Positions 10,965 through 23,169 of a DNA stretch of 64,000 nt are shown here, piece by piece. This stretch comes from Hyaloscypha bicolor E (taxonomy: Eukaryota; Ascomycota; Leotiomycetes; Helotiales; Hyaloscyphaceae), in contig NW_020194549.1 in NCBI RefSeq assembly GCF_002865645.1, positions 248,001 through 312,000 of the forward strand. Reading direction: 5' to 3'. How positions within the stretch are numbered: position 1 is the stretch's first letter; each line of letters starts with the position of its first letter. Position numbers and translations under genes: made by a program. The notes below the pieces were generated by a model. The model was not told the DNA's origin, ran no database searches, and saw only the letters and a list, made by a program, of their open reading frames with translations.

Positions 10965-12567
10965 ATGAGCTGAAAATTGGACCGAACTTCGTCGTAAGTT
11001 GTTTTCGAACTCGTTAAGCGAGCATTACTGCAGAGCCTTCCTTAATATTTTTTGCAGCCATCCTTACCTGGAGAGGAAGTTGGGTAGCCTTTTAGCTCCT
11101 CCATATGCATCGCCAGTGGGTGAAACCGATGACATAGATACGGCACTAAACACTAGACTCTCGATGGTGTCAATTGAGGATCTCCTGAAAATCTGGCCTT
11201 ATGGTCGATTCCTCAAAGATTGGCATTAAAGAGGTAGGCAGTCGTGAAGTAATCTTACATGTACTTTCTAAGAGTGAATGAGGCGGTGGGATGGAATAAT
11301 CACCCAGGACGTTCTCATTTGCTCGCTGTCCTTGATAGCCATGGGGTTCATAGCGGGGCTGTCTTCAAGAGTGTTGGTGGGGAGTCCCAAGTCGGGACAT
11401 GTTAATCAAATCCTTGTGTTGTTGTGCCAATTATGATTTAATATCTTTATACCCCCGAATGTTGGCGTTAGAGAGAATTGAGGTGATGTTGGAGTGAAAT
11501 TTGTATGCGTATCGCGTAAGGGACTAGAAATCTTGTAGAATCCTCCATCTTTAGGCGGGATGCCACCCGGTCGAACCGAGACCTCGCTCCTACACTTGCA
11601 TCTGGAGAAACAGGGTGGGGAACAAAATGACGAAAGTCTACGTCTTATGACTTCGGGCCAAGGCCCATTTTTTGATTCGTCTCTTGAGCATCGCGGCCCT
11701 AGAGATTGTCAACTCTTGAACTAGAGCATGCTGAGGGAGAGCTTTTTATTTGGGTAGTACTCACATTGGCCGGGAGGATTGTTGCGCGAGAACAGCCTTA
11801 ACCTCTTCAACACATTTCCTTTCGTCCCGATAAAGCCGAGTAATAATGGGGCGTTTAAGCTCCCATTCTTCGGAAGAGTAAGGAGAGTACGCCAGTCAGA
11901 TGTCAAAGTGTCGGGCCCCAAGCTGCCGACAGCGATTTCCATCATGAGCTTGTCCAATTCTAAATTGGCGTTGGGTATATGTATGGGATTTCCATCGGAT
12001 TGGTTGCCAGATATCGAGATGCTACCACTTGCTGAGTCTGACCCGTCGTCTGCAGCACCATCAACGTCCATCATTGGGAAATGTCTCTATACTTCGAGTC
12101 GCCACTACTCCTCCGTTCGTCAGTACTCCTCTCGTCGCCGTTGATCATTAATCCGTTGTCAGCCCTCAATCTCTGGCTGTCTTTGCTACTAGTAGTATAC
12201 CTCGTCTTGCATGCCCGCTTCTGCATCTTGGGGTGGTCGGTATCTCCCTTGGTTTGGGTGCTGTTGTTACTGGTATTGCATCGGCAGAGAGTCTAGTTCC
12301 ATATTTACAGATTGACCACCTCTGCCATTAAGGTAAATTGGTGGTGGAACTTCTAGAATTACTGAGCGTGAAAAGAACTCTCGAGTGGCGGACCTAAAGG
12401 CGTATGACTCGTGGGGGACGGATCGGTACCAAATTAAGATGCGGTCAATGGCCGAAGGAAGTCTTGGTGGGAACGGTAGGCATGTGGATCAGTACTATAC
12501 GAATCATCCTCTTGCTGCTCCGCAGGATAATGTGACCTCGTCTGAGTAGTCTCCTTTCCATTTTCCT
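10965..12567. other. Region of coding fragments without a complete gene
   Basis: Three fragments look coding but cannot be assembled. The minus frame 12074-11763 starts MMDVDGAADDGSDSASG and meets a GTGAGT donor after NNPPGQ. Near 11690-11643 on the minus strand, MLKRRIKKWALARSHKT resembles the end of a Clr5-type domain. On the plus strand a frame open from about 12337 ends at TAG 12547-12549 with LAAPQDNVTSSE, preceded at about 12230-12330 by a hydrophobic run (GISLGLGAVVTGIAS). These are probably remnants of decayed genes. Confidence 0.35.
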
Positions 12568-13212
12568 TTACATCAATTTTGCCGAAGGAAAAGAGGCGTT
12601 TTCCTGCTCCCCCTTTATTTCGGTGCTTCTTTTTCCTAATGGGTTGACATATCTCGACATATGAGGCATCGGACTCCAGGGGATATTTGCGGTCAGAGCG
12701 TTTGGCCGGTCGTCATAAATCCGTGCTTTCAAACCAGGCACCGTCCCATTTTGTGTGAGCAAAACTTGGTATGAACCAGGCCTGCGAAGAGAAACCCCAA
12801 AACCAGAGATCACCTGAGCTTCGTGAAACAGAAATGGTCGTCTCATCGAGGCTTCCGGTGGAAGATAGCCCAGGCTCACTCCCTCTTATCTCGGCATGCA
12901 CTCATCTGGGAGGCGCGGTCGACCGCGCTTCTCATCGACACATGCACCCTTCTTTCCGTAGCTCAAACACCGAAAGCATGGACGTTCTCCGTCACACCTA
13001 AACTACATCATCTTACATGGCACGCAAGCCGAAGCAACATGGCCTTTTGTCCTTCGTTGCTGTTTAGGCGAGGAAAAGTCTGGCCCCTCACGGAGTGGCG
13101 GCCTATCTGCGGTTGGAAATCGCACAGCAGGTTGCGAGGGATGTGGCGGGTAGCTGCGGTGCGGTGCTGTGCTTGCTGCGTAGGGTATCAACTTCCACGC
13201 TCTTGAAACCAA
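12568..13212 (-). pseudogene. Zn2Cys6 transcription-factor pseudogene
   Basis: One minus-strand frame from about 13212 to 12568 is interrupted by two stops. Before the first stop it reads QRRTKGHVASACVPCK. TAG at 13005-13003 falls at position 4 of the six-residue C2-C3 spacer. The frame then goes on with RCDGERPCFRCLSYGKKGAC and RGRPRLPDE, so all six zinc-binding cysteines are present. A TAA at 12888-12886 follows MPR, and about 105 more codons are open after it. The KGHVASACVPCK start and RGRPRL end are typical of fungal binuclear-cluster regulators. Both stops could arise by C-to-T change (CAG, CAA). Downstream regulatory domains are absent here. Confidence 0.72.
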
Positions 13213-14470
13213 GCGCCTGGATCAGTTGGCAGTCTAACACATGTTAGCTAGGAGAACTAATATCGAATTCTTGTTTGAACATACTGTGGGGTATCAGGAC
13301 AAAGGAAAGTAATAAGACGAGTTTCTTCATCAACATCATCGGTCTCGATCTCATCTACGCTATCCTCTTGCTGTTGCGGAGGCGGAGGCTATTCGAAATG
13401 TTATCTATCGTCATGCCCAGAAACCCATCTTGGTCACGACGTGATTTGAGCCCACCCCAATCAGTTTCACAAGCCATGGCTTCGAGCTATCGTAAACAAT
13501 CCAAGAAGATAGCACCTAGCAGCACACTTCGTCCATCCCAGCCTCATCTCAACACACAACACTCACCTCTAATCTTTCTCTTTGGTATCCCCACTTTTTC
13601 CAAGTTCTTAAATCCACGCAGAATAATAATCTTTACCAACTGAGCCGGTGAAGATAGCATTTGAGAGTGAGAAGCGTGAAATAGTTAACGGTGGAGTTTC
13701 TGAACGTTGACCTGCGTCGACGCGGCACGCCCGACTTGAGTGAGCGCCTCGATTGAGCAGGCGCAGGAAGAAACGAACGAATCACGCGTGCAGTCCTGCC
13801 TATTTTACAATGTGCCCATCCCGCAACCCGGGCGTGTTATGGTGGGAGAAACAGGGGTGCAATTGGTTTGGATGTCACGGTGCCAAAGAAATGGGAACGA
13901 GGTGAGGCTATCAGGTTGACTGGAAAGACTGGAAAGACTCGCGGTCTTCTCAATCTCGTAACCACTCAATTGGGAAGAGCACATGTGAAGCGGACATGCT
14001 TTCATGAAATATCATAATTCATTATCATCGTAGCCGCAAAGGACTGCTTATACTGTCCTGTTGGCCTTTTGTTACCTGTCGATATGAAAATTTCGAACCT
14101 CCCGTTTGTTAACACGATGTTGTCATCAGTCATTACGCAGCCGTAAAGCACAAATGAAATCTCGCCCAAGTGGACACCGCTGCAAGGAACGATCAAACTC
14201 CAACTGACATAGGGGATCCGGAAAGTAGGGACCGTGATACGCCATGGTAAGCGAAACATGAGTTGAGAGGCCAGGACTCTCTCAGCAGTTGGGATACTTC
14301 GACAAGGAAGAGCCAATGCTGGATGTTTCGAGGTATGATGGGAAAGCTCTATTGTGAAGCAGTCCCAAACATAAGTCGATATGTGGAACATATAAGTGAA
14401 GTGAGTAGCTCTCATTGAAATGAAATTGGGAAGTAGAGTCGATGATGAGGCAAGACCAGGTGACGAACGC
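13213..14470. other. Intergenic, no supported gene
   Basis: Between the Zn2Cys6 relic and the 3' end of the pair 2 DUF6590 gene. A 122-codon plus frame at 13275-13643 is hydrophobic at its start but has no domain, no start context and no homologue here. Upstream exons of the regulator may once have lain here. Confidence 0.45.
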
Positions 14471-16766
14471 CTAACGTCGGCGTCGATCTGATCTGCTTTC
14501 TCGTCGTTTTCTGGCTTCCTGACGAGCAGTGTCAAGAGTTCCGAGGTCAATGTCGTCGTCGCACAACGCGTCAGAGGGAGGCGCAGGTTCAGAGTACCGA
14601 GTGCGGGAACTGTAGCCTCCCGATGGCTGGTATTCTTCAGTAGGCTGGGCAAACCCACCACCTGCATGCCCATAGTAGTCACCAACAGCGCTGGGAAGAG
14701 GATAGTCTGTCGGTGGATCCATGAAATAACCACTGCTTGGATAACCTGGATTGGAAGGCGGTAGAGGAGTTCTGCCTTGTTGCTCGTAATAACTATCTCT
14801 AACTGGAGGTGGATAATACGCATTTGACGCCCGGCGAGAGGAATCCATCATATTTTCGGAAGTGTATGCCAAGCCATGGGGGGAGGCTGCCACTGTAGTG
14901 CTAGCATACTGGGTTTGAGAATGCATGGAAGGCGCGAGGTAACTGCCGGGGCCAGAGTAGAGAGTCGAGTTCATTCCATGAGTGTTTGACTGGGGAGGAT
15001 AGAACATCGATGAAGTTTCATGCTGCGAGCTGGGAGGATAGTACGCTGATGATTCGCCTCGCACCCCGAAGTCGCTAGGCGCGCCGCGCACTGTCGATGG
15101 TGCTGGTGGGAAGCCAGACATGGTGGAAGCAGAGGTGAACCCGGATCCCGAGGCAGCTTCAGGCATGTATGATGCAGGTGGAACGGGAGCGGGGTAGCTG
15201 TTGAGTGCTGCCCCAACACCAACCAGGGTTGCTTCACTTGCTCGGGGTGTCATACCAGCGCCGCCCTGATCTTCGATTCCGCTGTAGATCTTCCGAAAGT
15301 AACGAAGGAGAATAGCCTCGGAGTCGAGGTCCAAGGTGCCAACATTCTTGACCTTAACATTGGTCTCCACGTTGTACACTTTGCCATACTGCGCAGCTAA
15401 TTAGCGCTGGACACCTAGGGGATCTTTGAAGGGGTTGTGTTCACTTTGGAGACACAACAGAAATAAAATCATGATAACTTTCAAGACTGTGCTCTCCATT
15501 GGGTTCTCAAAGAGGAAATCGCGAATCAGAAAGAGAGTAGGCCTTACGTTCACCAATGACGGATCCTTTAAATGGGCGGCACCTTGGGCCAAGTTGAGTT
15601 TTAATTGCCTTGAACACATACCTTCAACCTTCCTGGGTTTGTTCCTGCTGTAAATGAACCCATGTTCGTCGAGTCGAATGCCGCTCTTCCTAATACCCTC
15701 GTTTGCATACGACGTAACCGGCAGACAGCTTACGGATCTTTCCCCTTCTCGAACAACAATGAATCGCCGGATCTTGGAGTAAACACGCTCGCCGTATAGT
15801 ACCTCACTCACGAAAGTAGGATCGACTTTGCCGGCATTATTGCCCAACGCATCCGTCCATAAGGTACTGAACACTCGACCAATTCTAAAGAAGTCTTTGT
15901 AGTCTCTGTTCCTGACCTTATATGACGAATCGATTCTCTCCGAGGAACCGGAAGTGCCTTTAACAACTCGATTTGACCCTTGCTGCTGCGTTTGTGCCGC
16001 CGGAGGAGGCTGTTCGTCATAATGATCGTGGCTCGGATAGAGTTGTGGAGATGGGTCTTGATCTGAAGAAAGAAATGCTGTCTCTTCGTGGCGAGCAGAT
16101 ACTGTTGAAGGCTGCCAATCTCTTGTAGCGGGAGCTGCTATTGGAGAATGGGTATAGTGGTCGTCTGAGACATGTAGCGCACCGAAGGTCCCCGCCAATG
16201 AATCCCCTGTCCCAGGATCCAAGGGTCTCGGACTTAGATGGCGGGGTCTCGAAGGGGACAAAGGTTCGAAATCATCGCGAGTCGAGTAGCTAGTTGATGC
16301 TTGACGGCTGGAGTCAAAGTATGCCCCGGCTGGCTCGTCCGTATACCTGCGATTGTCTTCTGGGTAAGGCTGGCGCCAGCCAGGAGATCTAGATCTTTCC
16401 GAGTACGACGGCCTTCCGTCTCCTCGAGTCGACTCCCTGACTGTGGACTTTTCTCCTCGGCGGCGACTCGAACGTTCGTCGGCAGGGCGGTCGTACGCCG
16501 AATCCCTTCGTGCTCGTGGTGTTGAAGACCTGGCAGGTAAAGTTAGCAGCAGCTATTGGCAGCGAACTCTCGACTCTTACGATTCAGCTCGCGAGGCTTC
16601 CTTGGGATACCTCCGCCAGGTACGAATGGTGTCTCCATCTGATTATCCGATTAGCAATCGGGGCCCAATCCAAAGCTCCGAGAATTGTGTGGGGCTATAT
16701 ACTTGAGTCTTTGCTATCTTGGTAGAGGTCCCCAGTCTTGGGGTCTTCGTACCAAAGGTTAGACAT
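14471..16766 (-). CDS. DUF6590 protein, pair 2
   Basis: Four exons on the minus strand: 16766-16703, 16638-16581, 16529-15548 and 15388-14471, giving 673 aa, the longest of the five. The start (MSNLWYEDPKTGD) follows an upstream in-frame stop. The N-terminal 240 residues are Arg/Ser/Asp-rich and lack the W-S-x-W motif of the other copies. The DUF6590 domain at about residues 245-385 is divergent: FFRIGRVFSTLWT, SKIRRFIVVREGERSVSCLP, VYNVETNVKVKNVG. The last 290 residues are Pro/Ser/Tyr/Gly-rich and end in RSDRRRR. The intron between the SCLP and YTVE-type segments is 159 bp and splits LVN|YGK. The intron at the CxCL position of pairs 1, 3, 4 and 5 is absent. Divergent partner at 17786. Confidence 0.85.
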
Positions 16767-17785
16767 CAGGGGAGCAAGTTCGGGGCACTGGTCTCTCCAT
16801 CGACGGCAAGCAAGTGATAGGTGAATCCGCCTTGCAGCCTCTCTTCTTATCCATTGCAGGCAAGGCGAGTTGAGAGGGTGGGGATTGAGGCTCTCTCCAC
16901 CCCATTACTCAGAGGATGTGGAGTCATATATCGAAATGAGGGGTCAGATTGCATCCACGTGTCGACAGAGGGCCTCGAGGTCGCGGGGGTCTTGCATCCT
17001 CAAGAACACTTGCATGATGCACCGGCAACCAGATTCCTGAGGGTGCATTGGATGCTGCAAGACGAGGTGCTGATAGGTCGTCCTGATCACCTGCCTGTGG
17101 GCTTTCCAAGACCGGGCGGAATGAGCCGCATTGTGGGGGGTGTTGGCTTGGTCACCGAGTACAGACAGTGAGTAAGGTGAAGTGTGTCTTCCAACGCTGG
17201 GAAGGGGAAGGTTTCTGGAAATGGTCCTGGGCTATCAATAGCAAGGAAGGAGTCTACAGCACAGTTGGGCGAACGCTAAATCCTCCTCCACAGAGGCAAG
17301 CGCAGCGCCACGGGAAAGCCTCTTCCCACTGAAGGATCCCTGGAAGTGTTCGGGTGCTTCGCGACTCGCAGCTTTCCCGCGAAACATTGCCCCTGCAAGT
17401 TCACCCTCCGCCCTGATTTCTCAAATTAGCCAGCTGAGCGAACCAAAATCCGCAGGCTGTGCAAGCCCTGAAGCCAGTATCTTCTCCAATGACATCTCTT
17501 CTAATGTGCCAGTTCAAGCAAGCTAACGGAATCAGACCTTCGATATCAGGCACATGGAGACTGAGCTGAGCCGCAATCAGCAGTGTGCGTGGCCCCATCT
17601 TTCCCGTTACTTGCGCTCGAACTTCGCCAGCCTTACGTTAAACGCAGAGATAACAGCGCCCTCAAATGCAAAACACGTATGATTACAATCAAATCAGTTG
17701 CAGATCGGCCCTGGAGAACCCTCTCAGGATCAATCACGTCCCAGAAATCCTCGTTCGGGTGCAATGAAAACGCGACTAGCTGTTC
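16767..17785. promoter_or_regulatory. Shared upstream region of pair 2
   Basis: At 1,019 bp this is the longest of the five divergent spacers. It should contain both promoters and 5' leaders. No motif common to the other spacers was found by eye. The 116-codon plus frame at 16821-17171 lacks any supporting feature. Confidence 0.55.
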
Positions 17786-19507
17786 ATGGCAAATGGGCGG
17801 CCACGGTCGAACAGCACGAGGACACGCCAGAGACAACAGCAAACCGTCAAGATCCTTCGATTATCCTGGCCACAGTTCTCGAGCTCCGGAGGCAAAGCAG
17901 ACTCCGGGGCCGTGGACATTGAGAAAGACATAGCAGGCAGAGTGTTTGTCGTGGAGGAAGGAAGTCTAGAGGAGCTGAAGCAAGAGTCCAGTCCAGACAT
18001 CACTCGAGTTGATGGATATGCTGGAACGTCATTCTTTCTGGATAATGAATTCAGTAGAATGGTCGACTCGCCAGCTCGAAGCTGGAGTGGAAGCGCAAGC
18101 AACGAAAAAACACCACGAATTGAACCCGCAGACGCCTCGCGCCCTCCCCCATCTCCCCAACTCCTAACGAAAGACACAGGCCGGCAAGATTCCGCATACG
18201 AGTCCATCAGAGGGAATCATGACGAAAACCCTAAGATCGGCCCCGATATACAATCAAGAAACATTCGCGCAAGGGAGAGGGTAGAGATCCTGCGAGGTCG
18301 AGTGTTGCGGTCTCGTCGAGATATAAATGAGAAGAGGGAGGAGGTGCAAACACTTCGCGAGAAATTCCGCGACGCGACGGACAAATTGATGCGATTTTTG
18401 AACGAGTTCATGGTGCAGGAAAGCGACAGGAATCGAGCCGCCCTGATCCCATACTATGAGCAGGTGCGCGCTTCACAAGACCAACTTGGCCCCGCAGAGG
18501 ACGACTATGATATCCTTGAGATCCGTCTCATCCGGGAAGAAGCTGAGCTGGAGCAGGAAGAGACGCGATTTTACACGTCTAACAACATTGTTCTTCGCCT
18601 TCATCCAGACGACAAGCTCGACGAGCAATTGACACCCCTCATTAAACCATACGAACCAGAAGATGTTGAATATGAGAATCTGGATCTAGAAAATGAGCTT
18701 GTGAAGGAGTATCTTGCTTTAGTTGCAGAAGCTGACCATCTTGGCGGCGAGCTCGATTCACTTGAGGACGAGCAGTATCGACTTAGTCAGGACCTTTCAC
18801 TTCGTATGAGATATAAAATCCCAATTACGGAACAAACATCAACTTTTCTTTTCGAATTTCCTCAAGCTCATAAGCAACTTCTCCAGCAACTCCACGATGT
18901 TGAAGACAAACTCTATGACCTTCGCGATCGTTGTATTGCCGAGCACCTCTTCGCCGAATCTGAACACCTCTACGTACCTCACAACGCGCTCGTCGAAGAG
19001 ATAAATGAATCAATGAACGATGCCAGAGATCGAAGATCACTACGCACAGCAGCGCTGCACCATAACATCGCTACTCATCTGCAAGATACTGATTTTGCGG
19101 ACAAGAAGGATTATGTGAATTCGTGGCTATTGGATTGGATTCAAGACTCATCGCTCGACGCCTTGAGACTCAAGGATATCATCTATTCACAATACCCACA
19201 GGATGGGAGACAACTTCAGGATGACGACTGGTCAGAGCTTGCGTTGGATTTCTGGAACCGGGACGAGCCTGGGAAGTCCGCAATACAGAAGAACGTTCTG
19301 AGTACAATGGATGTACTGGGCACAGGCACCAGCGGATATGATCTTAGCTTGATGGTCGATCTCGGGGGAAGTGAAGCAGCTTCGTACACTGCCCAAAGAA
19401 TGAGCTCAGGAATGCGGCAAGAGGAAGTCTCCTCGGATGTTGGACTGGTCATCCGTATGGGTCCGCCGCTCCCTCAACAAGGGAGACCCAGACGGTCTAG
19501 CTTATGA
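17786..19507 (+). CDS. Long coiled-coil protein, pair 2 (divergent member)
   Basis: Intronless, 573 aa from ATG 17786. Its blocks match the other partners in order but weakly. Residues 164-210 (ERVEILRGRVLRSRRDINEK) correspond to the WGLRS block. DQLGPAEDDYDILEIRL at residues 232-248 corresponds to GPLEDDCN. The DVEYENLDLENELVKEYL segment near residue 293 takes the place of HPLVxxYLSKLGD. DYVNSWLLDWIQDSSLDALRL near residue 442 corresponds to the C-terminal DRINxWLL block, followed by DWSELALDFWNRDE. The middle is a long acidic coiled coil. The N-terminal 35 residues are Arg/Gln-rich. Unknown family; identity as a paralogue rests on block order and on its position beside a DUF6590 gene. Confidence 0.83.
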   Translation: MANGRPRSNSTRTRQRQQQTVKILRLSWPQFSSSGGKADSGAVDIEKDIAGRVFVVEEGSLEELKQESSPDITRVDGYAGTSFFLDNEFSRMVDSPARSWSGSASNEKTPRIEPADASRPPPSPQLLTKDTGRQDSAYESIRGNHDENPKIGPDIQSRNIRARERVEILRGRVLRSRRDINEKREEVQTLREKFRDATDKLMRFLNEFMVQESDRNRAALIPYYEQVRASQDQLGPAEDDYDILEIRLIREEAELEQEETRFYTSNNIVLRLHPDDKLDEQLTPLIKPYEPEDVEYENLDLENELVKEYLALVAEADHLGGELDSLEDEQYRLSQDLSLRMRYKIPITEQTSTFLFEFPQAHKQLLQQLHDVEDKLYDLRDRCIAEHLFAESEHLYVPHNALVEEINESMNDARDRRSLRTAALHHNIATHLQDTDFADKKDYVNSWLLDWIQDSSLDALRLKDIIYSQYPQDGRQLQDDDWSELALDFWNRDEPGKSAIQKNVLSTMDVLGTGTSGYDLSLMVDLGGSEAASYTAQRMSSGMRQEEVSSDVGLVIRMGPPLPQQGRPRRSSL

Positions 19508-21065
19508 AAAACCTTTGTCTCCAATTTGAACCTTAAACTTTCTTCTCTTCCCACCATCACGATTGCCAGTGGAATAGGACGGGGAAAGCGTACAGAGACG
19601 TCCCGGGAAGTAGAATCAAGGTGGATCCCCCTTTTGCGACTGTGGCTGTGTGTTATCTACGCGAACAAATATCCCCCTTCTCTGTATATGAGCACTCTGA
19701 AGACGAACTCTCTACAAGGGCAAGACTTGTTCTGAGGGTGGAGTTTAGAGAATGTTGGACACCAACTCGTCAAGTCGAGATACTGAATTTTTGTTTTTCC
19801 ATTACACCACTCTTAATCCCCACCGGCCAGCGACGGCAAAGGATAGAAATATAGATCCACAACATTCAATATTTATCTATCTTCATTCCACGACTTTCAT
19901 TCTCACGTGACGCTTAGCCACAGCTACATTTTCCATCAATTTATTTATCCCATGTTCCCAATATTTCGGTTGGGCCTCCGAAACCCAACGGTGTAACCGC
20001 CCCGCCACCGATTCCCATCACCACAATTGAGAAAATCCGAACTCGAATTTCCATCGCATTTGTTCTCCCGGTGGCGGATCTGAGATGGCAAAACGCGATG
20101 CGATCTGATCGATCGCGGGAATACCCGGCCCGGCCCAGGATCTGGAGTACTTCCATGCAAAAGGACGGGTTGTGCATGCAGTAGCAGGGATCGTGCCCGA
20201 GTTGCTGGGTCGGTGACTCAGCGGGTAGCAAGTCAAGTGGCGATTGACCTCACGTTCAACTTCACGAAAGAGAACAAGAGAAAGAGAGATTTGAAGTAAG
20301 GAGGCTTCTCGATGTCAATTTCAAGACTTCAAATCGCCCGGGGGGTGGGGGTTTGGTGTGGGTGTTCTCATAAAGTCAACAATGGTTTTTCTCACATTAA
20401 TTGGGCGAGCCGCCTGCGAGGCTGGAAAAACAAACGGGGATTTGAAGAAGGCGTGGGTGCCTGGCTCTTTCTTGTTCAAGCGGCGATGTTGAAATTGCAG
20501 CAAGGCTGTAGGTTGTTCAAGGAATATGAAATTAACGATGTTGATCCCCCAAGTGAGGCAAACCCCTGGAGTATGGGACCTCTTATGGGGTTTCAAACTA
20601 AGGCCCGAAAAAAATACCGAGACTGAGCATGAAGCTGTTGCCAATCAAAGCCCTTGAAGGCCTGCCTGTTCAAACCAAACTCAAATTTTGACGCTGAGGA
20701 AAAGGAAAAGCAGAGGTCATCTCTCATTATGCTGGGGAAGTCATTTCGAATCGAGACCCATTGCCCCAAGGGCCCGCCCGTCCTCGAATTCAAATTTGAT
20801 GCTGACTCCCAGAAGTCGGGGGAAAGCAAAAGTCATATCTCATTATGCCGGAGTGGGTCCGCCCAGTTCCTGGGTTCCAGAAGAAAAGGAAATGCATAAG
20901 TCATATCTCATTATCCTTGCACCATGACTTGGTGCATTCATCTGCCATGTGGCAGAGAGTAACGTATATTTCGAGTCGCAAGAGCATCGCATCCTTGTTC
21001 CTGGATCGAGATCATTCAGCGTTGTTTTGTGCAGATGACAACTCAACAGAAATGCTTGCTTGCCT
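19508..21065. other. Intergenic with a diverged tandem repeat
   Basis: Convergent 3' ends of pairs 2 and 3 flank this stretch, and no gene is supported. At 20684-20920 there are three diverged copies of a unit built of AATT(C/T)AAATTT-like sequence, a purine-rich run, and the 17-bp motif AAGTCATATCTCATTAT. Exact copies of the motif are at about 20831 and 20900, with a variant near 20716. Confidence 0.5.
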
Positions 21066-22610
21066 CTATCGTGCTGGGCCTTGCCCGCCTGTCGAATCTT
21101 CGTATGCGTAGGGAGTGTCTCGAGAGCCAAGCCCCATTGTGCTCTCATAGTCACCCAGGACTCGATGCATATGCCTCCCGCAGACCTTCCCAATGAAATA
21201 TACTTTAACATTATACTCGATAGTATATACCTTCGCATAGTTGATGCGCGAAGCTGAATCAAGTTTTTCTCGGGGATAGAACATATCGACCTTGACTGCT
21301 TTTTTGGTGAGATTTTCGCCATTCTGAATGATTTCCTTGTCGCTATAGATCGCTGCGTGATGTTGTGCTTGAGCTCCGGATTTGGTTGTCCCTTGGTACT
21401 GATAGGTATGAATTGGCCTTCACGGTCGTTAGTAGACATCCGTGTGCACTGTGAAGTTTGCTTACAGGCCGAGACAGTGTGCGTTGAAGGCTTTCACCAC
21501 TACAAAGCGGCGGATTTTGTGCACAAATGTTTCTCTGAATTTGTGTGATTGAGATCGTACAGGCTCTGTGCCTCCGCCTGTGAGCTGGGTCCCATTTATG
21601 CCTGTTGGTTCCGCCCATAAGATTTTGAACACCTTTCCAACCTCAAACTTTGACCCATGGTTGACTTTGAAATCTTTGAAGAATTAGGATCTCGTTTCTT
21701 TCAGTTGCAAAGGTTCCAGGAGCCTACGAGAATCAAGTGGACTTTCAAGTCCTCGTGTGCCTGTTCCAATGTAGTTGTCGCCTTGTGGTGCAAATGGAGT
21801 GTGGTTGGCCGGGTTGTCTGCGTTGCCTGTGAGTAGAGTTTCATCAGCTTCTGCGATAACGAGGTTTAGGAAAAAGGACTGCACGAACTTGGCCATGTTT
21901 GGTCTGGATAAAATGGCTGTTGAGATGACGACGAGCTGCTCTTCTGGGGATATCGGCCTCCATAAGGGTATGAAGATTGCTGGTACGATGGTGCAGCTGT
22001 ATCCTGATTATATTGTGGGTCATAAGTGTTAGCGTCTCCTGCCGTATTCCAATTGGTATCGATCATGGCCGACGCAGTACGCATCACGGGAACAACTGAA
22101 GCTGCGGTTGAGAATGAAGTTGCGACTGGGGGCACATATTCTTTTTCCAAGGTCAGATGTTACATGTTGAATATCCTGACACGACAGATAAAACCTACCA
22201 GTTTCTCGTTCTTTTCCTTTGTTCAAGTCTAGGTTTCCAAAAGCTGTCGTAGCATCATCGAAGGTACTGGTGGTGTAGTCAGGGGTGACAGGGGATGTGC
22301 TAAAGGTGGCTTGGCTCGACTGCTCATATGGTGGCGCATAGCGAGGAGTTTCCGAACTTCTAGAGTCTTGGTAACCCGATGTTGTGGTAGATTCATTCGT
22401 TTCCTGTGTCCCATATTCGTACTCATACTCTCCTTGTGAAACGTCAATAGCCCACCCAAACACGAAAAAGGCGCGAAACACCTCACCATATTTATCAAGA
22501 CGATACCGACCATAACACCTTCTTTCTTCGTTCCACGCCCACTCACTCCACTGCGTTGGAGTGCGCTCCTCCTTGGAGTACTTCTTCCTTCTCGACGATC
22601 TTGAAGCCAT
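21066..22610 (-). CDS. DUF6590 protein, pair 3
   Basis: Six exons on the minus strand: 22610-22487, 22432-22199, 22140-21889, 21826-21728, 21673-21466 and 21417-21066, giving 422 aa. The start MASRSSRRKKYSKEE precedes the aromatic motif TQWSEWAWNEE and RYRLDKY|GEYEYEY. The first intron (54 bp) has no in-frame stop and could be retained. The DUF6590 domain covers about residues 237-385: HFKVNHGSKFEVGKVFKIL, KIRRFVVVKAF, LPIHTYQYQGT, SRINYAKVYTIEYNVKVYFIGKV. It ends only about 40 residues later (QGPAR), without the long low-complexity tail of the other copies. The intron after VGK seen in pairs 1 and 4 is absent. Divergent partner at 23170. Confidence 0.86.
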
Positions 22611-23169
22611 GTGAGGAGATCGGCACGCGTTATGATGGTATTTTTTCAGGGAGGGTCCCCCCCACACTCACTCTGCAGCTCCTTATATTTGCGCATGATC
22701 ATGCGGCTCTTTGCTTCAGAGTGAAATGGTGTTGCTTCCCTCACAAAAACGACCCTGGAAGATATCATGTGCTTCGACCGAATGGCACACACTTCGGAGA
22801 TCTGGGGTAACATGAATGGCTATTTCCAACATGAGCTTGGCCGATGCAGCGGGACACACCGCGACACCCCACATGCTTGCAAGGGTTTTTTGTGGTGGTA
22901 TGAAGCACGTCGGGACGCTTTGCATCGCCGCCCTATTAAGATGTTGGCAATGTCACATTCCAAAATGATTATCTGGGCACTGCCCAGTCCTGGAGATTGC
23001 GGCTCCCGTCACACGTGGTACAAAGCGTCTGCTGAGACATATTTTAATAGACGTCGCCCGTCGCCAGACGATGTGAAATTTCGCGATCAGAGGGTTCGGG
23101 CTCTCTCGCATTCTGATGCGTCTATAAGCCCAAGGCCCAACTCACACTTCACCGCCCAACGGCAACGTT
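22611..23169. promoter_or_regulatory. Shared upstream region of pair 3
   Basis: Only 559 bp separate the two start codons, the shortest of the five spacers. CT-rich and C-rich runs lie just before the plus-strand ATG (around 23100-23165). The 147-codon plus frame at 22767-23210 crosses into the partner gene in another frame and is taken as chance. Confidence 0.58.

Noticed and set aside
12771..13206. Plus-strand frames of 76 and 127 codons
   Set aside because: They are antisense to the Zn2Cys6 relic, whose cysteine pattern shows which strand is coding.
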